62,600 nucleotides of DNA from a virus: IMG/VR virus record IMGVR_UViG_3300047551_001028, positions 1 through 62,600 of that record; one strand, written 5' to 3'. The position numbers were made by a program, and so were the translations under genes. Every line of letters begins with the position of its first letter. Within the stretch, counting starts at the first letter, position 1. This document shows positions 24,939 to 33,079 of this stretch, piece after piece. Below the pieces are notes generated by a model that was not told the DNA's origin, did not search any database, and saw only the letters and a list, made by a program, of their open reading frames with translations.

Positions 24939-24940
24939 AT

Positions 24941-25171
24941 ATGTATACAGATAATATGCGTAGGGCTTTTCATTCTATACCAGCGCCAAAAAACTTTGCT
25001 ATTTCTATTATTGACAATGAGCACTTTATTACGATAAAATTAGATGAACGATCTTTTCTTCCTTTAAGTCATGATGAAAAGATAGATGCAGTAAAATATG
25101 TAACATTAGTTAAAAAGGCTTTGGAAATGGAGGGGGCTATCGTAATGGTAACAAGAGAGCCTTTAAAATAA
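24941..25171 (+). CDS. Hypothetical small protein
   Basis: This 76-aa protein starts 2 nt after the whiB stop. It is a beta-alpha-beta pattern (FAISIIDNEHFITIKLDE, then KIDAVKYVTLVKKALEMEGAIVMVTR). No family was recognised. The stop overlaps the following ATG (TAATG), so it is coupled. Confidence 0.65.
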   Translation: MYTDNMRRAFHSIPAPKNFAISIIDNEHFITIKLDERSFLPLSHDEKIDAVKYVTLVKKALEMEGAIVMVTREPLK

Positions 25172-25668
25172 TGCAAACATTTTTACCATCATCAAACTTT
25201 GCAAGGTGTGCAGAACTGCTTGATAATAAAAGACTAAACAAACAAATTTTAGAAGGCTATCAGATTCTTAATGTAAATTCTGGCATGTCAAAAACTGGTG
25301 GTTGGCGAAATCATCCAGCAGTTTTAATGTGGAAAAATCATGAGGGGCACTTATTTTATTACATTTCTGAGATGGTTAAAGAGGCGAAACTTCGGGGAAT
25401 AAATACAGCAGGTAATGAATCAAATATAAATGTCCTAATGGGCAAGGTTGGAGATAGTTGGAACTACGATCCACCTTCCTGGATGTTTGATAATAACAAA
25501 CTTATGCGTGTAATTACAACACATAGGGCAAATTTATTTAAAAAAGATCCTTTGTATTATGCTCGGTTTCAAAGTTCTATGAATAGTCCTTGGAACAACC
25601 CCTGTTGTCCAGATCGTAAAACACCATGTCAATACTACTGGGTAACTCATGAAAGTAGAGTACAATAG
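25171..25668 (+). CDS. Pyrimidine-dimer DNA glycosylase-like protein
   Basis: This 165-aa protein has the family layout MQTFLPSSNFARCAELLD, RLNKQILEGYQIL, GGWRNHPAVLMWKNH and LFYYISEMVKEAKLRG. It matches the MSMEG_6728/Pyr_excise (T4 DenV-related) family that excises UV pyrimidine dimers. UV repair suits a phage of sunlit water. The catalytic assignment is by family. Confidence 0.8.
   Translation: MQTFLPSSNFARCAELLDNKRLNKQILEGYQILNVNSGMSKTGGWRNHPAVLMWKNHEGHLFYYISEMVKEAKLRGINTAGNESNINVLMGKVGDSWNYDPPSWMFDNNKLMRVITTHRANLFKKDPLYYARFQSSMNSPWNNPCCPDRKTPCQYYWVTHESRVQ
25661..25666 (+). promoter_or_regulatory. -10 box of a leaderless promoter
   Basis: TACAAT ends 6 nt before ATG 25673, inside the 3' end of the glycosylase gene. 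Confidence 0.55.
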
Positions 25669-25672
25669 GTAT

Positions 25673-26104
25673 ATGGACATTCTAACATTAATTCTTGGAA
25701 TTTTTTCTGTATCTTTTGCTGTTGCGTATACACTTTCAGTTTATAGATCAAAAAAAATAGCAGAGGCGTTTGCAAAACTTTTAATTTCTCAGGCTCAACT
25801 AGAGCAAGCACAAGAAAACTTTTTTAAAACAACGGCAGCAATAAATGATTCCGATGTTCACACTCAAAATTTTATAAAATTTTTATCTGATTCTCGTGAC
25901 TGGGCATTTCAGTATATAGAGGAAGTGCAAAATGGTCTACAAAAATTTGTTCAAGAGGTAGAGCCACAGATTAACCATTACAATAAATATGGGGCTGCGA
26001 TAGAAGGCACTATGCCACCATATGATATTGCTTTGAAAAAGATTTCAAAGGAGATGGAAGATCTTAAAAAGTTTCTTCCAGAAGAAACAATTGATAGACG
26101 CTAG
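25673..26104 (+). CDS. Membrane-anchored coiled-coil protein
   Basis: This 143-aa protein has an N-terminal TM (ILTLILGIFSVSFAVAYTL) and long helices. ATG 25673 is preferred over 25649 because of the 6-nt -10 spacing. It could be a spanin-like or host-membrane protein, but no family was recognised. Confidence 0.6.
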   Translation: MDILTLILGIFSVSFAVAYTLSVYRSKKIAEAFAKLLISQAQLEQAQENFFKTTAAINDSDVHTQNFIKFLSDSRDWAFQYIEEVQNGLQKFVQEVEPQINHYNKYGAAIEGTMPPYDIALKKISKEMEDLKKFLPEETIDRR

Positions 26105-26288
26105 AGGAATTCCAACTTGTACGTGCCCTAATTGTGGAGGGGTATTATTTAGAGCCTTAGTATCTTTTGATCCAGAAACTTACACAATAGGAATGTATCA
26201 TTTAGATATTCAGTGTAATGATTGTGGTGCTTTTGCTACTGCTCCAACTCCGCTAGATAACCCAACACAAAGCAATGATTCAATTTAA
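26091..26288 (+). CDS. Zinc-ribbon protein with TTG start
   Basis: This 65-aa protein carries TCPNCGG and CNDCG, a full tetracysteine zinc ribbon. TTG 26091 overlaps the previous gene by 14 bp. Function unknown. Confidence 0.65.
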   Translation: MIDARGIPTCTCPNCGGVLFRALVSFDPETYTIGMYHLDIQCNDCGAFATAPTPLDNPTQSNDSI

Positions 26289-26442
26289 ATTAAAAAGTGC
26301 AGAAGAAGTTTGTCAATATATCTATCCTGTGTGCGAGGTAAAAGATTGTACAACGGAAAGTGAAAAACTGACTTCAACAGAAACAAGGTTCGTAGACTTT
26401 TGTAAAAAACACTACGAAGATTATATTATGGGGGAGATATGA
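26275..26442 (+). CDS. Small Cys/His protein
   Basis: This 55-aa protein has Cys residues at CQYIYPVC, DC and DFCKKHYED, which may make a zinc site. It overlaps both neighbours (14 bp, then ATGA). Function unknown. Confidence 0.6.
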   Translation: MIQFKLKSAEEVCQYIYPVCEVKDCTTESEKLTSTETRFVDFCKKHYEDYIMGEI

Positions 26443-26597
26443 AAGAAATCGTAATGTCCGTTTTAACAGGTTTTGGATGTGGCTTAATATTTGCTGCATT
26501 CAAATTGCCAGTTCCAGCACCACCAGTTTTTGCGGGAGTCGCAGGAATTATTGGTCTTTGGGCTGGTTATGCTATACTAATAAAGGTTCTATCCTAG
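26439..26597 (+). CDS. XapX (DUF1427)-like small membrane protein
   Basis: This 52-aa protein has two hydrophobic helices around PVPAPPVFAGVAGIIGLWAGY, which matches the XapX/DUF1427 signature. Its role is unknown, possibly a membrane transporter accessory. It starts in an ATGA overlap. Confidence 0.75.
   Translation: MKEIVMSVLTGFGCGLIFAAFKLPVPAPPVFAGVAGIIGLWAGYAILIKVLS
26570..26578 (+). promoter_or_regulatory. Extended -10 promoter
   Basis: TGcTATACT lies inside the XapX gene. It is followed by the strong SD AGGAGG before ATG 26607. Confidence 0.65.
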
Positions 26598-26606
26598 GAG
26601 GAAAAA

Positions 26607-26861
26607 ATGGAACTTAAAAAAGAACACAAAGCAATGCTTGCATCCTATGGTCGTTCAGTAGTCGGTGCAGCATCAGCACTTTACGTTGCAGGAGTAACAG
26701 ATCCAAAGGATCTATGGGCAGCACTCGTAGGAGCGCTTATCCCAGTACTAGCACGTGCAGTTAATCCAAACGATCCAGCATTTGGTCGTATGCCAGCAGC
26801 AAAGGCTGTTGAGGAAGCACTTAGCAAGGCTAAGGCTAAAAAGAAGAAGGCTGCAGAGTAA
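26607..26861 (+). CDS. Small Ala/Lys-rich protein, probably highly expressed
   Basis: This 84-aa protein has a hydrophobic centre (ASALYVAGVTDPKDLWAALVGALIPVLARAVNPNDPAFGR) and a Lys/Ala tail. A strong SD, its own promoter and terminator, and C-rich codon use like the gene at 12432 suggest abundance. It could be a structural or membrane-active protein. Confidence 0.7.
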   Translation: MELKKEHKAMLASYGRSVVGAASALYVAGVTDPKDLWAALVGALIPVLARAVNPNDPAFGRMPAAKAVEEALSKAKAKKKKAAE

Positions 26862-26879
26862 TTATTTATTCTGTAAAAG

Positions 26880-26909
26880 AAAGCGGGCTTAGAAATAGGC
26901 CCGCTTTTT
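26880..26909. terminator. Bidirectional terminator between converging units
   Basis: AAGCGGGC/GCCCGCTT with a 10-nt loop is flanked by T-tracts in both directions, so it ends the + unit and the - glycan cassette. Confidence 0.9.
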
Positions 26910-27957
26910 ATTTTAAAGAATTAAAAAGTTCTAGATACTTATCTTTAAGAACTTCTACGGAAAAAGATTCAATGCCAATCTGAAGAGCATTACGCTTAAT
27001 TTGTTGTTTTAGTTTTTTATTCATGCCAACATAATTATCAATTAGTTTTGCTAACTCTACAGGATCCGCACCATAAACATCTATGGTAGACTTTGCTCTA
27101 AATTCTGTAACTTTTGTTGCACTAACAAGCCATTCTTTTGGCAAAACTTGATTATTTGGAGATAAGTCTGTCATAAATACAGGCAGTCCACTTATCAATG
27201 CCTCATTCATTGGAAGGCATAGCCCAGCATATCTTCTTGGTAGAACCATACCGTCAAAACCATAATACAAATCTTGTCTATTTTTAATATTCTGATGCAG
27301 CAAAGACACTCTAGAATCTTTTGGTTTTCCATCAAATTCAGTTTGAGAAGTTATAACTAAGTTGTAATCTTCTTTAGAATATTTTAGCATTTCTAATACA
27401 GTGTCTGTTCCATTTCTATCCCGTGCTGCTTTTTTACCACCTACATGAAGTATTCTGTTATGTACTCTTGACATGTTGTGAGTTCTAGATTTATCAAATA
27501 ATGTTATTTCAGTTGGTGGTGGTAAGTGAGTAAGAATAGTTTTATCACCAAAAAGTTTCTGCATTTTTTCAAAGTTCCATAGGCTTGGAGCAAGCAAAAC
27601 ATCTGGAAGCGGGGCATCTTTTTGTTCTAGATTTAATAAAAATTCATAGTTGTATTGAAGAACAGTTTTAACTCCCATATCCCTTGCTACATCTACAAAT
27701 AAAGAACTATAAAATGTTTCACAAGACAATACAACATCCAAGTCTCTGAGAAAAGAAATAACCTCTCCACGCTTGGGAAATCCTGCACGTGTTACCGTAT
27801 AATCATAATCTTGATACCAATCAAAATTTTGTTTATTTTTATTAAAGAAGGTAGAATCAATAACCAAAACTTTTTTAGGATTTAACATCTTAACAAGTTC
27901 TCTAGTCTGAGTACCAAGGCCTGTATTGTCAGATCTTGCTATTATTCCTAGTCTCAT
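26908..27957 (-). CDS. Glycosyltransferase, GT4-like
   Basis: This 349-aa GT-B protein begins MRLGIIARSDNTGLGTQTRELV and has ILHVGGKKAARDRNGTD and a donor-site GLCLPMNEALISGLPVFMTD with conserved Glu. It would transfer an activated sugar in a glycan or glycoprotein pathway. It is the last gene of the minus-strand cassette, coupled to its neighbour by an overlap. Confidence 0.85.
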   Translation of the reverse strand: MRLGIIARSDNTGLGTQTRELVKMLNPKKVLVIDSTFFNKNKQNFDWYQDYDYTVTRAGFPKRGEVISFLRDLDVVLSCETFYSSLFVDVARDMGVKTVLQYNYEFLLNLEQKDAPLPDVLLAPSLWNFEKMQKLFGDKTILTHLPPPTEITLFDKSRTHNMSRVHNRILHVGGKKAARDRNGTDTVLEMLKYSKEDYNLVITSQTEFDGKPKDSRVSLLHQNIKNRQDLYYGFDGMVLPRRYAGLCLPMNEALISGLPVFMTDLSPNNQVLPKEWLVSATKVTEFRAKSTIDVYGADPVELAKLIDNYVGMNKKLKQQIKRNALQIGIESFSVEVLKDKYLELFNSLK

Positions 27958-28715
27958 TCTTTATATCCCCAAACATTATCATCTGTTGTAAATTTACGTG
28001 TACCTTTGCGTCCATCAAGATGATAAGATCTTTTAATGTTACCTTCTGGATGATATATCCAAAGTTTATGTTTATTCCAGCCCTCTTGACTAAATCTGTT
28101 GTAAGGGAACATGTCATCTTGAACTACACCATGAAAAGTATCTTCTATAAAAAATTTATCCAGACATTGTGGCAGTACAACATCTTTGTAATACTCTTTT
28201 CTAGAAAGGTGAGGTCTTTGACTCCACTGTGCAGTTTTCATAAAATCATCTTCTAACTCAATCATCAAATGTTTATGAGGATTTGGAATTGTGGCTTCAA
28301 AGTGAAAACGAATAGTATTTGCTTTACCAGATTCAAACATATCTAAACATTTTTGCCAGTCTATATTTTTATCTGGTGTCAAAGGAGCATCCCCCTCTAC
28401 GTATAATAATAAAGGTGTTTTAATTTCGTTTATTGTTTGTCTCATCATATTTGTTTGATGACTATGATCTTTAAAAACAAAAGGAAGTATATTTTTATAT
28501 TCATGCAAACACTTCCAAAGTATACGATTTTTGTATTCGTCATAGTCCTGTTTGCGATCTTGCTGCTCTTCTCTTAATCCATCTATTTGCATAATGATTT
28601 CGTTTTGTGGAAAATGAACACGAATATCACTAATTGTTTGCTCTATCATTTCTGTGCTTGGATGATCTGGAATAACAGAAGTAGCCATAATAATAGTTAC
28701 ATCATTAATGTTCAT
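27954..28715 (-). CDS. GT-A glycosyltransferase-like protein
   Basis: This 253-aa GT-A fold begins DVTIIMATSVIPDHPSTEMI and has the acidic motif YVEGDAPL (DXD-like metal site) and QDDMFPYN. It is predicted to use a nucleotide sugar, and it may modify polysaccharide or protein. Overlaps on both sides show cotranscription. Confidence 0.7.
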   Translation of the reverse strand: MNINDVTIIMATSVIPDHPSTEMIEQTISDIRVHFPQNEIIMQIDGLREEQQDRKQDYDEYKNRILWKCLHEYKNILPFVFKDHSHQTNMMRQTINEIKTPLLLYVEGDAPLTPDKNIDWQKCLDMFESGKANTIRFHFEATIPNPHKHLMIELEDDFMKTAQWSQRPHLSRKEYYKDVVLPQCLDKFFIEDTFHGVVQDDMFPYNRFSQEGWNKHKLWIYHPEGNIKRSYHLDGRKGTRKFTTDDNVWGYKE

Positions 28716-29562
28716 TTAAATGTCTCATTATCTTAAAAGAAAAATCTCTTTTATATTTTAGCCACCAACATACGGCTTTATGAAGATTTGCTGGATAGTC
28801 ATTCATTAATTCTGCAAAAATGTTAGGCAACTCATTCCAGTCATGAGTTAATTCTATTGGAATATTTTTTCCATAAACATAGTCATAAAAATTTATTTCT
28901 CTGCCCTGCGAATCTTTACGGTCTCCTATTGGTAGGGTCAACATTTCTATTGCTTCAAAAAACCTAAATGAATCTATTACTTGTGCGCCAGATGGGGCTG
29001 GAGCAACTTTTGCGCTTGCTAGTTTGCGGTAGTACTCTTGTGGTGCATCTCCCTGTGCAAAACCCTCCGTAGGGCAATACAGGGCGTTTTTGACTGCAGA
29101 CATGGCATTGGCTAACTCCTGTCTGCGTTGATGAGTTATCTGACCACCAAAATAAATGTCATAATCTTTAATAGGATAATCAGGCAGGTTATTTTTTAAA
29201 TGCTGGGGAACTCCAATAAAAAACCTATTATATTTTTCATGTTTTTGGTGCGGGTATTGAATCCAAATACTTATACTTGGATGCTTAATTGCATCAACAT
29301 TAAACAAACCCTGCTCATCTCCAGTTATAAACAATACAACACGATTAAGATTTGATAGTTCTTTATTTATTTGTTCTTCATTACCTGCATTTCCCTGGCC
29401 AGGTATTACAACAAAAGCCCTTTCATCTTTAGGAATGCTAGTAACCACAACTTGTTCTATATTATTACGCTCAAAAGATGATCTAAGCAATTCATAATCC
29501 CATTTGCCGTCAGCAGAATCGAGTGGGTTTGTAGAAAAAATATAGGCTTTATACTGATTCAT
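28705..29562 (-). CDS. Exostosin-like glycosyltransferase
   Basis: This 285-aa protein contains YFGGQITHQRRQELANAM and YYRKLASAKVAPAPSG...DSFRFFEAIEM, a pattern of GT-B/exostosin C-termini. Starting at 29562 gives an ATG overlapping the preceding stop; a 6-codon-longer start is possible. The sugar substrate is unknown. Confidence 0.65.
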   Translation of the reverse strand: MNQYKAYIFSTNPLDSADGKWDYELLRSSFERNNIEQVVVTSIPKDERAFVVIPGQGNAGNEEQINKELSNLNRVVLFITGDEQGLFNVDAIKHPSISIWIQYPHQKHEKYNRFFIGVPQHLKNNLPDYPIKDYDIYFGGQITHQRRQELANAMSAVKNALYCPTEGFAQGDAPQEYYRKLASAKVAPAPSGAQVIDSFRFFEAIEMLTLPIGDRKDSQGREINFYDYVYGKNIPIELTHDWNELPNIFAELMNDYPANLHKAVCWWLKYKRDFSFKIMRHLNEH

Positions 29563-30262
29563 AATACAAATGAACCTCATGTTGATAGTCTAAAATAGTT
29601 TCTTTATATCCAATTTCCATTAGCCAATATCTAAGATCCCAAAGATATTTATTCCAATACATAATCATAAATTCTGGATGACCAGAAAGCCAAATTTTAG
29701 GTTTATATTCTTTTAATACTTTTTCTGCACCCATTAATACGGCCCATTCACTTCCTTCAACATCTAAAGATATTGCAGTCGGTGGTTTAATATTATGATC
29801 ATAAACACAAGAGTCAATAGTTATTTGTCCGTAGTCATTTCCTTCTGTGTGTAATTCTTTAAATCCATGTGCTGATTCAATTTCAGAGTTTGCTTCTGGT
29901 GGCCATTCATTTTTATATATTCTTGTTAAATTATTATTTTGATTTGATGCAAAACCAGGAATGCAAACAGTTGGCATTGTAAGATTATTTGCTTCCCAAA
30001 GGGCTGGATAGTGTGACCAAACTTTAGGATTTGGTTCAAAGATAATTACTTCTGCCCCCCACATTTGACATAGGGCAACCATCTCTCCTTCTTCTCCACC
30101 TACATAATACATAACATCATTGTCTAAAATATTATTAAACATAGACAACAGTCTTTTCTTTTCCCATCCATTTTCTGTGTACCATTCAGGACGGTCTGCA
30201 CGATGTTTTGGCAAAGTAATTTCAAATAGGCCATTAAGTATAGTTTTAACCATTTCTGTCAT
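29549..30262 (-). CDS. FkbM-family methyltransferase
   Basis: This 237-aa protein has VMYYVGGEEGEMVALC (SAM-binding glycine loop) and AISLDVEGSEWAVLMGAEKVL, the FkbM signature. It would O-methylate a sugar. The start is at ATG 30262 (ATGA overlap with the gene upstream). A second FkbM protein lies at 31.96 kb, so two methylations are likely in this glycan pathway. Confidence 0.85.
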   Translation of the reverse strand: MTEMVKTILNGLFEITLPKHRADRPEWYTENGWEKKRLLSMFNNILDNDVMYYVGGEEGEMVALCQMWGAEVIIFEPNPKVWSHYPALWEANNLTMPTVCIPGFASNQNNNLTRIYKNEWPPEANSEIESAHGFKELHTEGNDYGQITIDSCVYDHNIKPPTAISLDVEGSEWAVLMGAEKVLKEYKPKIWLSGHPEFMIMYWNKYLWDLRYWLMEIGYKETILDYQHEVHLYYESV

Positions 30263-31212
30263 ATGCCTAACTCCTTTAATATCATTTCCCACCTATGTAC
30301 ATAAGTATGCTCACGCTTTGTTCTTTCGTGACCACGCTTTCTTATTGCTTCCCGCTCATCCCCATGTTCAAGATAATAATCTATTTTTTGTTTTAAATCT
30401 TCAAGATTTCCATGCTCATACCAAACCATTTCCCCTTCATCAAAATATTTTTCAAGTCCTTTTATTGCAGGGTATATAGTAAAACCACCACGTCCAGTAC
30501 TTTCAAATAATCTATCACTAGTATAGTAAGGATAATTAAAGTTAAGATTTAAGGTATCTCCGATGGCTATCTTGCTACGAGCATATATGCGATTTAATTT
30601 ATCCCCTCGCACAGTTCCTGTATCACCATCTCCGCCTACATGTAAAAATCTTTCTTTGTAAGTTTCACGAAGAAAATCTATTAGTTGTGGTCTAAATGTA
30701 TATTCTTCATGATATCTTCTACTTCCCACGAAAATTACATCGTGATCGTAATATTTTTTATTATAGTCAAAGTGTATGTAACACTCCTTATCGTAAACTC
30801 CAGGAGGCATAAAGTGACCTTTTACATCTGTGTTTTCATTAAACCAGTCTGCCATCATCTTGTCTACTGTAAAGAAGTGTCCAATATTTTTGTAAAATCC
30901 ATCATTCTCAAGATCTTTTTGTCTATTAATGCCAAACCAAAGATCTAAATGATATGTAATTGTGGGTATGTTATTTCTTTTTAATTCTTTTAAAACATCA
31001 ACCATGTCCATAGTACCAGGAGTATTCCAGCCGTGTGTGTGGACCCAAACAAACAAATCTGACTCTACTGCTTCATAAAATATTTCTTTACTCTTTGCCC
31101 TGCGCTCTTGCAGTTTTATAACTGTGTGACCCAAAGACTCTAGAGACGATGCATGGTGATTTTCACTTGAATAGGGAACTTCAAAGTTACCAAGAAAAAC
31201 AATTTTTGCCAA
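30259..31212 (-). CDS. CgeB-like glycosyltransferase
   Basis: This 317-aa protein begins AKIVFLGNFEVPYSSENHHASSLE and contains VIFVGSRRY, RIYARSKIAIGDTLN and DRLFESTGRGGFTIY, the CgeB/GT-B type. TTG 31212 is chosen: SD GGAGG lies 6 nt upstream and a frame start further out would cross the divergent promoter. It is the first gene of the cassette. Confidence 0.75.
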   Translation of the reverse strand: MAKIVFLGNFEVPYSSENHHASSLESLGHTVIKLQERRAKSKEIFYEAVESDLFVWVHTHGWNTPGTMDMVDVLKELKRNNIPTITYHLDLWFGINRQKDLENDGFYKNIGHFFTVDKMMADWFNENTDVKGHFMPPGVYDKECYIHFDYNKKYYDHDVIFVGSRRYHEEYTFRPQLIDFLRETYKERFLHVGGDGDTGTVRGDKLNRIYARSKIAIGDTLNLNFNYPYYTSDRLFESTGRGGFTIYPAIKGLEKYFDEGEMVWYEHGNLEDLKQKIDYYLEHGDEREAIRKRGHERTKREHTYVHRWEMILKELGI

Positions 31213-31233
31213 TTTTATCCTCCACTGTAAATA

Positions 31234-31251
31234 ATTATAGCATGATATACT
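31234..31251. promoter_or_regulatory. Back-to-back divergent promoters
   Basis: Minus strand: TGcTATAAT (-10 at 31234-31239) for the glycan cassette. Plus strand: TGaTATACT (-10 at 31246-31251) for the gene at 31267. The two -10 boxes are 6 bp apart, so the promoters must compete. Confidence 0.7.
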
Positions 31252-31266
31252 TGTCATAGGGTTAAA

Positions 31267-31959
31267 ATGAATTTTATATATATATGCCGTGGCGGGGAAA
31301 ACCAAGAACTCAGGTATTCTCTTAGGACAGTTGTTAATAGTTTTCCAGACTCTGAGATCTGGGTAGTCGGCGGTATACCAAATTGGTACAAGGGCAAAAA
31401 TATAAGCATAGAACAAAATGCTAGTAAGTACAATAACGCCATAGAAAACCTCAAAGCCATTGTAAAGTCTGCAGAAACTCCAGAAGAGTTTGTTTTGATG
31501 AATGATGATTTTTTTATTATAAACAAGATAGATTCAATAAAACATTATCATGAGGGACCCCTCCTTGATAAAATTGAAAAATACAGGGATCTAAAAATGG
31601 ATCCTAGTTATGTTCAAAAACTTGGACAGACCTATGCCAGATTACAAAGAATGGGGGTAGAAGAACCAGTAAGTTATGAAACTCATACCCCTATGACTAT
31701 GCTTAAAGATAGGCTCTCGGAAGTATTACAATACTGCCCTACAAGTCTTTGGAGATCTTTGTATGGCAACATACATCATGTTGGTGGAGAACAAATAAAA
31801 GATGTAAAGGTTTATTATAGAGATAGGTTTGCAAAAATATCTAATGACTATACCAATTCTAATTTTCCTTTGATATCTACAGACGATGAATCATTCTTAA
31901 TAATAAGAGATAGTTTACTAAAAAATAAATTTAACAAGAAAAGTAAATACGAGAAATAA
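31267..31959 (+). CDS. Stealth-like sugar-phosphate transferase
   Basis: This 230-aa protein begins NFIYICRGGENQELRYSLRTV and contains EEFVLMNDDFFIINK, the Stealth CR2-like signature, then WRSLYGNIHH. Stealth proteins transfer hexose-1-phosphate into capsular or lipooligosaccharides and can hide cells from recognition. The only + gene of the cassette, it is driven by the divergent promoter. The protein is shorter than bacterial members. Confidence 0.65.
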   Translation: MNFIYICRGGENQELRYSLRTVVNSFPDSEIWVVGGIPNWYKGKNISIEQNASKYNNAIENLKAIVKSAETPEEFVLMNDDFFIINKIDSIKHYHEGPLLDKIEKYRDLKMDPSYVQKLGQTYARLQRMGVEEPVSYETHTPMTMLKDRLSEVLQYCPTSLWRSLYGNIHHVGGEQIKDVKVYYRDRFAKISNDYTNSNFPLISTDDESFLIIRDSLLKNKFNKKSKYEK

Positions 31960-31961
31960 AA

Positions 31962-32651
31962 CTATCTCATAAAATGATAGTCGCCATCAGGACCATTGTC
32001 AGAAAACATTCCCATATTTTTAAATCCCTGTGATGAAAGATAATCAATAATAACTTCTTTCTCAGGAGATCCAATATTGTATTCTACATCTCTTAGTTCT
32101 ACTATAAGGTGTTCACAGGTTTTTAATGATTCAGTTGCACCCATAAGAACGTCTAGTTCAGCACCTTGAACATCAATCTTTATTAACTCTGGAGTACTTA
32201 GTTTGTTTTCTTTTACAATATCATCAAGAGTTATTGTATTCATTTCAACAATACTTTCTTCATTAAACAATTGATTTGCTGCTGGGCTATACTTTGGATT
32301 TTCTCTATAGTATGAATTGCCAGCAAAGTTATCATTGTTTTGATAAAACTTGATTTGTTTATTAGATTCATTGCTAAGAGCACCTATAAAATATTGTAAT
32401 TTACTTTCTATATACAAATTTTCAAATGCATCTGTTGCATCAAATAAAACTATTTTACTGTCTGGCCATAACATTTGAGCCCGTTGTGTCCAGTGTAAAA
32501 CACATGCACCTATATCATAAATTGTTTTAGGAGAAAATTTATATTCGTTTTGTAGTTTTACTAAATATGCATGATGATTTGCTGGCAGGTTCCAAAACCC
32601 ACTCACTCTTTTTATGTTATCAAGTATCTGATCAGAGTATAATTTTGCCAT
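31962..32651 (-). CDS. FkbM-family methyltransferase, second copy
   Basis: This 229-aa protein has IYDIGACVLHWT (SAM loop) and LIKIDVQGAELDVLMGATESL, the FkbM signature, and ends in DGDYHFMR. It is an O-methyltransferase for sugars or lipids. It is coupled to the endonuclease VII gene by a 20-bp overlap. Confidence 0.85.
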   Translation of the reverse strand: MAKLYSDQILDNIKRVSGFWNLPANHHAYLVKLQNEYKFSPKTIYDIGACVLHWTQRAQMLWPDSKIVLFDATDAFENLYIESKLQYFIGALSNESNKQIKFYQNNDNFAGNSYYRENPKYSPAANQLFNEESIVEMNTITLDDIVKENKLSTPELIKIDVQGAELDVLMGATESLKTCEHLIVELRDVEYNIGSPEKEVIIDYLSSQGFKNMGMFSDNGPDGDYHFMR

Positions 32652-33000
32652 TAAGATATCCTATCGCTCTTTCTAATCTTAGCACATCATCTTGAAATAC
32701 TCCAAGACCACGATTACAGTTGTGACATAAAAACCCTCTAAAGGAGTCTGTTTCATGGTTATGATCTACAACCCAGACACTTGCATTGCCACCAGAACCC
32801 TTTAATTGTTCTTGATTCTTTAGACATATTGGACAGGTGTATCCTGAATCTGGATAGCCGTGTTGCTCTTTTAACTCTTCCCTGCGTTTTGCTAATTTTT
32901 TTGCACAAGATTTACACTCGGGCCTTAAATAAGTTCCTCCACTTGATGGAGAAAAGGCTGAATCATCTAACTCAAGTTTGCACTTGCTACATGTTTTCAT
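32632..33000 (-). CDS. Recombination endonuclease VII-like protein
   Basis: This 122-aa protein has CSKCKLEL, CKSCAKKLAKRREEL, YTCPICLKNQ, then VDHNHETDSFRGFLCHNCNRGLG, the endonuclease VII fold with zinc knuckle and His-Asn catalytic core. It resolves branched DNA before packaging. ATG 33000 is adjacent to the tRNA gene (33003-33073). It overlaps the FkbM gene by 20 bp. Confidence 0.88.
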   Translation of the reverse strand: MKTCSKCKLELDDSAFSPSSGGTYLRPECKSCAKKLAKRREELKEQHGYPDSGYTCPICLKNQEQLKGSGGNASVWVVDHNHETDSFRGFLCHNCNRGLGVFQDDVLRLERAIGYLNGKIIL

Positions 33001-33002
33001 AG

Positions 33003-33073
33003 AGCGGATAGCGGGAATCGAACCCACACATTAATCTTGGCAAGATTACGCACTACCACTATGCAATATCCGC
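33003..33073 (-). tRNA. tRNA-Gly (anticodon GCC)
   Basis: Acceptor GCGGATA/TATCCGC, D arm with GTGGTAGT, anticodon stem TAATC/GATTA with loop TTGCCAA (anticodon GCC, + strand 33039-33041), T arm GTGGG-TTCGATT-CCCGC. No encoded CCA. It reads GGC and GGU. The phage's poly-Gly tail proteins at 56.7-62.6 kb would benefit. Confidence 0.95.
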
Positions 33074-33079
33074 TAGTAT

